From Undaria pinnatifida (taxonomy: Eukaryota > Sar > Phaeophyceae > Laminariales > Alariaceae), in assembly GCA_012845835.1 (NCBI GenBank), contig JABAKD010000006.1, positions 620,001-684,000 on the forward strand: DNA of 64,000 bases, written 5' to 3'. Below, piece after piece: positions 11,801 to 23,700 of the stretch. The position numbers and the translations under genes were made by a program. Below the pieces are notes generated by a model that had not been told where the DNA came from, ran no database searches, and was given only the letters and a program-made list of their open reading frames with translations. Numbering within the stretch: position 1 is the first letter of the stretch; every line of letters starts with the position of its first letter.

Positions 11801-13150
11801 GGGCAGGTCTATGCGCACAGCGAAAATGGTTTCATCGGAAGGAATGATTGTGCCGATAGCTTTCCGTAGACCCATCGCTCGTCATGTGTTCGCCTTTTGA
11901 AAGGCGCTGCGATAGAGGTAGAGATTTGTTTTGGGAGAACCAAAATGTGAATGAAAAGGCTCTCTTCAACCCAAACCTGCCTGTCGGAATGCCATTCAAT
12001 ATTTTTTTGTAATGTGCTTAAAATATGGTTGCTTAGTATAACTGGACCATTGATTGATTTTCCATCGGGTTGCTATTTCTGTTCTCGGGAATTCCTTTTG
12101 AGGTGAAATGTAGGGCTCATTAACCCCTTCCGAGCCCCCAAATCGCTCCCTGAACTGCCTTGAAGTCAATCTGTAAAACAAAAAGGGTTTCCAGTGATGA
12201 AAGCGTCAAAGTGAGGAGGCGTCAGCCGTGGCATGGGTCACAGGGTAAAAAGAAAGACAGCCCAAGCTTTCGTACAGGAACTTTTGCGAACCCGGTACCG
12301 GTTGTACTGAATTAGTGTGCATACCGCGCACCCGTTCTCAAAGAAGAAGCCGAGCCTGAGCCGGCGTTTTTTTTTGGGTATAGCTGAAACGCCCTGCTTC
12401 GCTAGAGGTTCACCTTTTGTTTTACGAGGCTCCTGGTTCGAGGACATCTCTATGAAACAACAACTATGAAACAACAACAACAACAGCAACAACAAACTCA
12501 GGAAAATAATTGTGCGCCTATACCGCAGGGTAGAATAACTATTGTTGATCTCATTGGTGTTTAATGTCGTAAAACGCACAAACGGTGTCGCAACGATACT
12601 GGGGAGTTGGCGCGATTGTCGGCCCGGCCAGGGAGTCATCCCGGCCTTGGGGTGCCTCAAACGTGCTTGAGCTGCTTACACGAGGAACTCAATATCTCGC
12701 CGGAAGCATGATCTCGAAGGCGTTCGTTCTCCCAACCCGACCAACATGGCTATGCATTGGTCCTCTGGTCTTCATAACAAAATAAAGTTTAAGGTTTCAT
12801 GGTAGCCCCGCACTTGAGGTCGACCAATTGGAACGTAACAGCGTCAGAAGATCAGAAGGTCAGAAGGTCAGAAGAGTTTTAGGCCCAACCAGTCCAACCC
12901 CAACCGTAATGCGACTCCAGTCCAACCGCTACCGTAGAGGTTGCACGTTTTGGCCACATCTTTGCTGAATGATGGGGTTTTTCAACACTAAGTAATTTTC
13001 AAGGTCATAATTTTCCCAGTCGGAAACGTTTCTGCTAAAAATGGGTACTGTTCCCATATCGGCAGGAAATGTGGTGCGCTTAAGCTTTACTTTTCCCCAT
13101 TCACCGGGGAGGAAAAAATATATATGTATCAAGTCTATATAAAAGTTCCC
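8900..13150. other. Gene-poor stretch
   Basis: Only short open frames without recognisable domains are present. Local features are a C/G-rich GACCCGACCC inverted motif near 10940-11065 and an ACAACAACA run near 12463-12493. No exon of the CFAP337-like gene could be identified here, although its C-terminal WD40 blades would be expected in this direction. Confidence 0.5.
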
Positions 13151-13154
13151 CTAT

Positions 13155-13281
13155 CGGCACATCCATGTTACTACTACTACTGCTACTGCTACTGCTACTA
13201 CTACTACTACTACTACTACTTCGAAGTATACTACTAAACGACGACTACTACTACCTCTACTGCTACCGCTACTACTGCTGC

Positions 13282-13312
<31 letters not shown>

Positions 13313-13313
13313 C

Positions 13314-13376
<63 letters not shown>

Positions 13377-13465
13377 TTGTAGTAGTATTGTAGTAGTAGT
13401 AGTAGTAGAGGTGTAGGGGTGCAGTAGTAGTATTAGTAGTATTAGTAGTATTAGTATCAGTAGCA
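13155..13465. repeat. Trinucleotide arrays (TAC)n then (TAG)n
   Basis: CTA/TAC repeats (13155-13270) are interrupted by the palindrome TACTTCGAAGTA and followed by a long GTA/TAG tract to about 13410, then ATTAGTAGT variants. The two halves are inverted relative to each other and could fold into a long hairpin. Confidence 0.93.
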
Positions 13466-13725
13466 TTAGTAGAGCTTCTAACGTGAGGACCGCAATATTT
13501 CACGACAAGCATTACTTCGAAGGCATCCGTTCGCGCAACATGGCCCAACGTTTCTATGCACTAATCATTCCCAAGACAAAAATACGTAGTCGCAAAAAAT
13601 AATACCAGGTATCCTACGAACCGATCGTTCTACAATGGTTGAGGAAAGCCCAACCGATCAGAAACGTTTGGCCCGAAAACGTGCAGCCCCTGCCCGTGGG
13701 ATGGGTCATCCTAAACATACCAGGC

Positions 13726-13856
13726 ACACCATATACCGTATACCATATACCGTATACCGTATACCGTATACCATGTACCATATACCATATACCGTATACC
13801 ATATACCATATCCCGTATACCGTATACCATATACCATATACTATACACTAACAGTC
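13726..13856. repeat. Tandem ATACCGTATACCAT array
   Basis: About eighteen 7-bp half units (TATACCG / TATACCA) with CATATCCC variants. The motif GTATAC is self-complementary, and both strands show open frames of Ile/Tyr/Pro or Tyr/Met/Val/Trp that are artefacts. Confidence 0.95.
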
Positions 13857-14019
13857 TTTCAGAGGCTCTAATAAAATTTCTCACCCCAAATACAATTTTG
13901 AGAAAACGAATGTGCAACCCGATTAGCATATATGTGACCAAGGAATCCAACGCACACAAGCAAATAAATACGGAAAATGGTTGATGTAAATATATATAGT
14001 CTATGACCCCCCCTTCCCC

Positions 14020-14400
14020 TCCCCCCCTCCCGCCCCCCTTTTGATCACAATCAGGCCCCCACATCCTTAAAAACTCCGCCCTCCCCTCACCGGAAATTCG
14101 ACTTACAGGATTCACTTGATAAACTGATGCATTTCCTTCCACGATTGTCAGATTTTGTCCCCCTCAGAAACGCGGTTTATAGTTTCCACGCACAGACTGA
14201 CTAACAGCACCCTGTTGACCCTGATAGCTACACTGTAGTCCCAAGGGGAGTCGCCGACCAATATCCTTAATGAGGACACACAACCCGTGATACGCGCGAT
14301 CGGAGTATCACACACAGCGTGTAAAGATGAGTTTCGACCTCACAGCTGTATGTATTCGATCTCACAGCCGCTTGAGGAGGAGTGTATTTTCATTTTTTCA
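14020..14400 (+). repeat. Dispersed repeat R1, copy 2
   Basis: Same landmarks as the copy at 1-500 (TTTTGATCACAATCAGG, CCTGATAGCTACACTG, ATCGGAGTATCACACACAG, GGAGTGTATTTTC), with small indels. It lies just downstream of the last identified CFAP337-like exon. Confidence 0.85.
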
Positions 14401-14596
14401 ATATATGACCAGGGGGGTGGAGAAGGGACTCGCGGTTGTTTCCTGATTGTTGTTGTTGCCGGCTTCCCGTCTCGCGGTCACAGATTGGATTCGAACGACC
14501 TGGCGTAGTCCGTGAGTTGAGTTAAAGAGGTCCTATTGTCGGGAGTATGTTGCCCCAAAAGTGCTCATGCGCCTCACCTTGAATAAGACAACACAC

Positions 14597-14731
14597 CTGG
14601 TGATCTAAAGAAAACGCCGTGATGTCAACTTCCTCGTTCCCAAGCAATCGCTTCGACGTCAGCGTGTTGATTGCCTCGCCCGTTTTCCCATCCCACACGG
14701 TCGCTCGCCGCGCGCTCACCGTCACAAATCT
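14597..14731 (-). CDS. WD40 exon H of CFAP337-like gene (last one identified)
   Basis: 135 bp, phase 0, from acceptor (TGTTTCTGGTGCAG|AGA) to donor (CACCAG|GTGTGT). It reads RFVTVSARRATVWDGKTGEA, then INTL and EEVDITAFSLDHQ. The FVTxSxRxxxVWDxxTGE block followed by an EIT(A/C)xxLD turn is a hallmark of CFAP337/WDR49. The expected continuation (a GDxxGxI blade) was not found below 14.6 kb. Either the remaining exons escaped notice or the gene is truncated. Confidence 0.8.
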
Positions 14732-17700
14732 CTGCACCAGAAACAGCACATAGCAATATGAGTCATTTTTCACGATAACTCTTGTACGCGCTGGTGGTCA
14801 CGAAGATCACAGTTACCTTTGCCTGGTGACGACGGGTAGAGAGGACATCTTCATTCAGCAAAGTCGTTAAACGGATCGGCGCCAGCGACAACATTGACCA
14901 GGAGGAAGACCAGGAGCAAGACGGAACAGGGTAAAATAAAGGCTCGTCACGCGCTAAAATAGTGACGGAGATCAGCAGCAGCCGTTTCAGCACAACGTTC
15001 GTCACCAGGAGATACTATTAATAGTCACGATTACCTGCACCAACAGCAACGACATATTATCATAGCCAGGAGTGACACGGTCTAGTTAGGCGGAACACAG
15101 GGTTCACTTTAAAAACACGTGTTTCAGATGTGATGAACTTTGTCATGTACCGTCCTCTCAACCTGACCAGAAGAAGCGAAAGAAAGGTAGGTACCTGTAC
15201 AACGCCCCTGCACAACGACAAAGCCGAAGGCTTCGTTAAGGGGATCACACTTCTCAGGGGTCGTTTTTTTTCTGTGCCCCGGGGTCACTCGCGCGAGTTG
15301 AACCCCCCCGCTCGTTTCCGGTCTCAAGCCCTGGTGCTGTCACAATATTGCGATGGGAATCCGCAATCGGAATGTTAAGCGACGCTGCGCCAAAATAATC
15401 ACCCACTAGCATTTTGTCCAAGTAAGTGAGGTACAGAGTCACTCGCGCGACTGGTGGAAACCCGGTATTGAAAATTGGCGTACTCCCCTACCATGGCCCC
15501 GGTCGAAGAGCAACCACATCATACTCTTCCCTAGTTTCTCAGGTGTCGAACCCCGTCCCTCCGCCAGAATTCGGTACAGATAATCCGTTTCACAGCACTG
15601 ACGCATGGCACGATAAAGGCTGCCCTTTTGCCAAAGATGTAAGTTTTGGCTTTTACGGGGGGGTCCTTAGACTGTTCCTTAGACTGTTCCTTGGACTAGT
15701 CCGATCCAAGGTTGTCCAAAAGGACGCTTTTGTCTTGCGGTATCATCTGTTTTTGTAAGCCCTAGGCTATGTATGTAAATATATAATTGAGCGCGTGTAC
15801 ACTAAGCGTTCTTTTCAAAACACTAACGATTCGCATTTCTCCCTTTCGTTCTCAGTGGCGGTGACATTGCATGACCACATCACCTCGCCCGTTGTATTTG
15901 GCAATATGTATCTCTTTCTCATCATTAGCGATGTCAGAAAACGATGGTATCTACATGATTGTACCTATCGATTGAATTATTTTCGATCCATGTACAATAG
16001 CAAATTATGAAGGTTTTGACACGTTGTTTACTACACCTAAGAACTGGGTTGCATACTACATGTAACATCAAACCTTCTACAATAATAAACATTACCAGGC
16101 GGGTGATAAAAAGGGGTGTCTTCTTGCTGCAACCGTCACATTCGTCAACTTTAAGGGTTTATAGTTTCCGCGCACATATTGAAATGCTCGCCCCCCTCCC
16201 CCCCCCCCCCCCCCGATCCCTCTTGTTCAAACGCCCCGCTTGAAATCAAAATCTACCAGAGTAGTAAACACTACCAGCCAGCTGATATCATCTCATTTTC
16301 CATCTAGCCATCCATGCCGTAGCTCCAACTCATCCCCGCCCTCCGCCCCCCCCACCCCCTTTTGTTCCCCCGCCCAGTTTGTTCAAACGCCCCACTTCCA
16401 ATCCAAATCAACCAGAGTAATAAACACTTCTAAGCAATTGGTATCACGTCAATATATTTCTAGCCATCCATGACGTAGCTTTCATTCATCCCCCCTCCCC
16501 CCCTCCCCCCCTCCAACGTCCCCTCCTTCCCCACACCCAGCACGATCGCCTAGACCTAGCACGGCGCGTATAGAAATCCCTTACGACATACATGATTGAT
16601 ACGCGCGATCGGAGGATCACACAAAATGTCGCGAACATCAGTGTCGACCAAATGCTTGATCTCATAGATGGAGTGTAATTTAGTATTATTTGTGACATAA
16701 ACCTCTTGAAAACCCTTCCCCCCCCCGCCCCCGCCGTTTTATTTTTTTTTTCTTCTTTTTTTCTTTTCTTTTCTCCTCGATTTTTCTTGCTTAAACGCCC
16801 CACCTAATATCGAAATCCGCCAGAGTAATACACACTTCCACGCCCTGGATATCGCCTCGTTATCGTTTTGGAACCGTCCATGCCGCTGCTGCAATTCCTA
16901 CCCACCCCGCCCCCAACGCCCCCTCCTTCTCCACCACCCGCACCATCGCCTAGACCTCGCACCACGCGTATAGCCAACCCCTACATATATGCCTCCCCCC
17001 CCGCCCCCCGCCCTCCCCCGCCACATTTCCCCCCCCTCCCCCACAAGAAGGAATTATAGTTTCCACGCACAATTTGACCTCCCCCACCCGTCCCCTCCCC
17101 CCCCCTCCCCCCCTCCCCCCCTCCCGCCCCCCTTTTGATCAAAACCAGGCCCCCACGTCCTTCAAAACTCCGCCCCCCCCCCTCACCGGTTATTCGACTT
17201 ACAAGATTCCCTTGATAAAAGGATACATTTCCCTTCACAGCTGTCAGATCTTGTCCCCCTCAGAAACGGGTTTTATGGTTTCCGCGCACAGACTGCCTAA
17301 CATCACCCTGTTGACCCTGATAGCTACACTGTAGTTGCAAGGGGAGTCGCCGACCTATATCCTTAATGAGGACACACAACTCGTAATGCGCGCGATCGAA
17401 GTATCACACACAGCTTGCAAATATGAGTTTCGACAAAACATTCGATCTCACAGCCGCTGGAGTGTATTTTAATTTTTATAATATATATATATTATCAGGT
17501 TGCACTTTCAGATTACCAAAACAAATTGCTGAGGTTTACCAACGATTGTTTTATAAAACCAAGAACCTTGCAGGGCAAGAGACCGTGGTAGGGGTATTGA
17601 GCGGGGACACAGAGTGTCCCCTGGAGGTCTGCCAATCGAGCAGGTCCTCGGAGTGCCAACGATTGTTTTTATCAAACCAAGAACCTTGCAGGGCAAGAGA

Positions 17701-20700
17701 CAGTGGTTGGTGTAGGGGTATCGAGCGGGGACACAGAGTGTCCCCTGAAGGTCTGCCAATCGAGCAGGTCCTCGGAGAGTGCTCACTTTAGTAGCCTTTG
17801 GAGAGGCGTAGATCTATTGGATTCATCAGAGCCCCGGATGGCTTCTGGGAATGGAGGCACGTGTCTCTGTTATATTTCCTGACTATTCCGAATATATAAC
17901 GCCAACCTTATCACTAGACGAAAACTGGGAAAACTAAGAAAAATTAACCAACAATTTGCAAAATTGCATGAGAATGCTGAAGCTAGTACTGTAGAACCCG
18001 CCCTTCCCACGCCTAAGAAATCCAGCCAAAGGCAGCATTGCCGTGTATTGTTTTTGTGCTGTAGCTGTCCGTACCTGGAGATAGGGGCAGAATTCCGCTT
18101 TGAGTAGAGCCTCGTGCACCGTCCTTTTTACTCGAGCGAATATCTCCAGCCCGCCCGTCTCCGACATGCCGGCGACGAGCAAATGCGGCCGGTTTCCGAG
18201 CTTTGGTACCATCGAAAAGGTCGAAATCGACTGGTCTCCCTGCCAGGGCCGTAACGTGCGGATGTGTGTGCCAGACAGTGAATACCGGGTTGTATATATT
18301 TTGGTATATAATACAAATGCACCTTTACAACCACTGTCGTATGAACGACTTCGTCGAAACTCAAGGGTGAACGCTGTGTGAGATACTTCGACCGAGCATG
18401 GTAGATACGGGCGTACATGCCCTCATGGGCCGCGTGTAAAGGGTATATATATGTTGTCCTCGCACAAGTAACGGTGTTTCTGACCATCGGCTTATCTTCG
18501 GCACCGTCACTGCCTGTCCTGGTTGGAAGATACCCTTGGAGTCCTGTAGAGGCATGCTACGAGAGGTGGCCCTTTTTTGCGAAACAAGTAGTGACTGATT
18601 GGGACTCGTCAAAAGGAGGAGTTGCCCGAGCTGCCCAAGCTACCCAAGCTTCCCAAGATGCCCAAGCTGCCCAAGCTGCCCAAGCTGCCCAAGCTGCCCG
18701 TGCTACCCAAGCTACCCGAGCTACCCAAGCTACCCAAGCTACTCAAGCTACCCAAGCTACCCAAGCTACCCAAGCTACCCAAGCTACCCAACAGCCATCC
18801 CGCGGTAGGAGCGTGCAGAACGTTCCTGAGACCCTAACACGAGCCGGATCTCCGTATCATCATCCCCCGTCACCCGAAACGTGACTTCCAAAACATTCAT
18901 TCGTTCGGGCGCAACCCGACCAATGTTCACTTCTATGCCCTAGACTAATCCTACGACAAATACATTATCGCAAAAACTGTGGGACTAGTTGTTGGTTCTA
19001 CAATGGTTGAAGCGTGTATCCCTCAAAAAAAAGTGCAAGACGCCTACCGGGGAATGACTCGAACAATATTTGAAGTTGAAGCTGGAGTTTACACCATTGT
19101 GGGATAGGGCTTCAACTTGAGCTATTCCGCTCAATCAGTATGTGTTATGTCGGGTATCGGCATCCCCGAGTCAGGAGACCCGAAAAAAAAGGAAGAGGGA
19201 TGTCCCTGCTAAACACTAAACATAAATTATAGTACTGTACTTCCGTCGTTGCACACGTCCTTTTGAGAAGGGCCGACCAAAGAGCAGAATCTACGCCGTA
19301 AAACGGAGTCGGGCTAAGGTAGGCATTGCGTTTTTGGGACCCATCTTTCGAACCGTGGTAGGTTCTCAGCTTAGGAACTGGCTGCAAGGGTGGTGGTGTC
19401 GTGTTCGCACATACATACCGCTGTAGTGGTGGTTGTCGTTGTGGCTGTGGTGGTGGTGGTGGTGGTTTGGGATGGCGGCGATGCAGTCTTAAGGTTAATG
19501 TGTAAAGCTGCTTCTGGTGGTCGTGGTTTGGGATGGTGGTGATGCAGTCTTTAGGTCAATGTGTACAGCTGCTTGAGAGGCTGTAGAAGACATCAAAAAC
19601 AGGAAACCCAGAAATAACGTAGACGCGTGATAATTAGTCGAGCGTTGTTGAGATTCCCTTCTCATTATCTGGCAGAGAAGGCGAACAGCCTTCGCTCAAC
19701 ACGTCTCACCAGCGGGCTACTTGACGACCGCGTCAAACGTTGCTTCAGGACAAGGGTTGGCACGTGCCACACTAAAAAAGTGGAATCGGCACCCCCTGTG
19801 ACCACCTCCCGCTCTTCCTCGATGAACGCCAGGCCGATCACCTTCACTCGCAAACGGTCGTTTTAACGAGAGGCATTGGAGGCGTCACGCGGAATACGAT
19901 AAAAACACTAGCGCTTTTTGACAGAACCTCTCTCCGGATGGGGCAGCTGCTTAACCTTGCCTTAGCACGGAATCGTCGGAATATTGTCACCGTCTTTGAA
20001 GCAATTTTCGTGGAACACCTACAACATGGAGTCGCTCATCGTCGGGGAACACTTGGAGTTCCCGTGAAATTAATACTGTGTTATTGTGTAGGTGTGTCAC
20101 TGCGTTATTGTGTGGTTATGTCAATGTGTTATTGTGCTATTGTGCTATCGTGCTATTGTGTTAATTTTGTGTTATTGTGGTGTTATTGAACCGAGCTCCT
20201 CAGGCGAGCACCTCCTCGGAGTAATTGATGTCGATGCCCCTTCGCCCCACCGTTGCACGGAGAAGGCCTCCTCAACCCAAAGGGCTACGCGGTAAGACGG
20301 GTCACCATTTGGCGTCGTACATTAATTTTGCATTAGAATTGCAGTAAAGTTGCATTGAACATGCATTAAAATAGCAGTATAATTGCATGAAAAAATGTAT
20401 CGGTGCCAAGGCCATGGAAGATTTTATTTGGCTGCGCTTTCAAGTTTATTCTGAAAATCACTGCTCGGAGGAGGTAGAGAGATAATAAACACCAATACCT
20501 GGTACATACTTCGAAGTATATTTAGAAGCAACTGGTGCTAGTCTTACCGTGGCATACGTCGTGGACGGAATTGGGTCCTACTCCATTGGAGATCGCGCTA
20601 CGATAAACGTTGCACTGCTACAAGCTTTAACTTTTATGCATATATTTCTGGCTGCCGGAGGTTTTTAATGCGGGAGCATCCAACATATACCAAACCCCCA

Positions 20701-23700
20701 TTGATGATTCATAACAATGTTTTCGTATGTACATGCAGTTGGTCATACGGGGATGGTCATACGGGGCGGGGTGGAGTTATCCGCAACTTCAGAAGTCGGG
20801 CAAGGTACAGAGTCCCCCAGGAGGACAACTCTGTAAGCGCTAGTTTAAACCCTTACGTAGCTGCATGCTGCCACCGTGTTTCATACCTGACCGTCATGTC
20901 CCTTTAGGCGCGTGTGTATTCCTGACTCGAGCATCCCGCCATCGCGATCGAGTTTCCACGCGAGAACATCAGAGGTCGTTTCCACAGCGTTCACAAAGAC
21001 GCCAACCGAAAGCGCCAGCGAGTAGTGAAGACAAAAAGCCATGTGCGCCACCCCTCTCTCATGCGCCTGGATATGGAAGTGACAGCAGCAAGCGTGAAAA
21101 CGGAAGGGGTATGTATGCGCGCACACGAGACAGCACGGGAGGGTCATTAAAAATGTGCCATGTCGAGATCACTTGCCTGCTGACGTTTAGGACTAATTCC
21201 CCTTGCCCACTCTTCCGCCCCCTCCGTCTATCGACGAGTAGCTTGGAGCATGATGGGCTCATTTTTGTAGGCCACGGAGAAATGTGATTTGGAGAAGAGT
21301 GCAGTAAAGACGCGTGCTGCGATGCAATTTTGAAGCCAGAGCAACGCTGTTGACGATACAGTCCTAAAGCATATGAGGTGCCAAGATACTCAACCAAACT
21401 AAGCGCACCCCAATACCCCACCCCACCCCACCCCACCCCACCCCACCCCACCCCGTCCGCCCACTGCCTCACTGCTGCACAGGAGTCTTTATACCGAGCT
21501 TAGTGCTGCATTCACATTCGTGAAGCACAGCCTTGTCGGTTTCTAACGTGCCTTGTCAGCCCTGGCGCAATCGGGCTTCAGCCATACCCCCAACATTAGC
21601 GTTGATCCTAGACCCGATTCCCGTACCCATTGGAAGGCTCAAAGTCTGAAGGGCTTTTGGCGGGCAGGGGTGCGCGTTTCGGTGGCGGTTTGACGCGTCC
21701 TACGATAGAGATGCAGCAAGTTTTTTCTAGGGTTCCTCAATATCGGAGGTTAAGACATGTCCTTCTTAATCCAAAAACTGATTTGGAAGAAACAATAAAC
21801 TTGCTTTATCGCGGATGAAAAGCCTCGTGGCCTAGGTACACGATGAGAATTGTGCAAAACAAGACAATGTTTCATTTCCGACGATTTGGGGTTAAGGAGC
21901 CTCGAAATAAAGAAACTATCTCAAACGAGAAGTGATACCTCTGTCGTAGCTCATGTATGTAGCTCCAAAGAATTCTCGCGTGACGTAAGGTCGACCTCGA
22001 CCAAACATGCAGTGGAGCGCTCTCTTTTTAGTGGATTTCCCCACACACACACCCACCCACCCACCCACCCATCCACCTACCCACTCACCCACCCACACCC
22101 ACCCACCCACCCACCCACCCAACCACCCACCCACGCCCACCTACCCACCCACCCACCCACCCACCCACCCACCCACCTACCAATCCACACCCATCAGCCA
22201 CCCACCCACACATCCACCCAGCCATTCACCAACCCATTCTTTCTCCCAGCCACTCATTCATCGACCCGATTCCACCCGAGTTCGTCCCATCCCACCCTAT
22301 ACAACTCTATCCCGTCCCAGGCCGCCCCACCCCACCTCACCTTACGCATTTATGTCCCTTCCAATCTCTTCTATAAAATATTTATAGCTACCTGGTATAT
22401 GAGTCGTTGATGTGCACCTTGAACAAAATCCGATGCCATCCCATCTCGGAGTATGGTGTACATCTGACACATCCCATCCCATACCGTACCGTACCATGCC
22501 ATTGGGGAGTATGGTGTGCGTTTAGCATATCTCCTCCCATTCCATCCCATCAAACACCGCCCCATCCCATCCCATCCTATCCCATGCCATTAGCCCCATC
22601 CCATCCCATCCTATTCCATGCCATCCCATCCCATCCCATCCCATCCCATCCCATCCCATCCCATCCCATCCCATCCCATCCCATCCCATCCCATCCATCC
22701 CATCCCATCCCATCCCATCCCATCCCATCCCATCCCATCCATCCCATCCCATCCCATCCCATCCCATCCCATCCATCCCATCCCATCCCATCCCATCCCA
22801 TCCCATCCCATCCCATCCCATCCCATCCCATCCCATCCCATCCCATCCCATCCCATCCCGTCCCGTCCCGTCCCATCCCATCCCATCCCATCCCATCCCA
22901 TCCCATCCCATCCCATCCCATCCCATCCCATCCCATCCCATCCCATCCCATCCCATCCCATCCTATCCCATCCCATCCCATCCCATCCCATCCCACCTGC
23001 AAGTGCTGAAGCACACCGTCCCCCATCGGCGCCGTCCTGCTCCCTCTCGTGGTTCCACCGCTAACAACTATCGTCCCATCTAGGCTCGCAGTGATAACAT
23101 GTGGCGCCCCTCCCGTTCGACCCACCTATAGGCGGTAAAGTACAATAACTTGATCTGTCAGACGACCGCTAGGATAGAGGTCGCGGTTTTATGCTATAAA
23201 TGAAATGTTCCCTTGGAATGATGGGACTCCTTAAACTCTTACTAATACTATGGTCGGATTGACGTCTACTTTGGAGTATACTTCGTAGAATGGTTTGTAT
23301 GCCTAGGCCGTGGGGTACTTGACCGGGTCTGCAGTTTCAGGTATCTCCAAATTACCTCCGGGTTTGGGCGGGTTGGTACTACTAATAGTAGACCGAACCT
23401 ACCAGTAGGAGGTGGGTCCCTTTTGTCCCTTTTGGCATTTTGGGCACTTTTTTTTAGTGACTCGGGGGTCACTCTTGCGAGTGACCCCCCTGTTTCTTTG
23501 TTTCTTTGTTTCTTCCTTTCTTTCTTTCGTGCTTTGTAACAACATTTTCGATACTAATACGGAAGGGGATTGATGGTTAGCTTCGCGCTGCACCGAAAAA
23601 GATTGTCAACTGCGTTTTTCGTCAGTGAGGTACAGAGTCACTCGCGCGAGTATGGTATAGTATGATATGGTATAATATGGTATGATATGGTGTGGTAAGG

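Noticed and set aside
14817..14950. Extra exon between WD40 exons F and H (ends GCAAAG|GTAACT)
   Set aside because: Exon F joins directly and in frame to exon H with the expected blade sequence. The block has no convincing in-phase acceptor.
22407..23125. Pro-Ser-His and Met-Gly-Trp-Asp repeat frames up to 200 codons
   Set aside because: Pure translation of (CCCAT)n. Only the 129-bp exon at its right edge is real.
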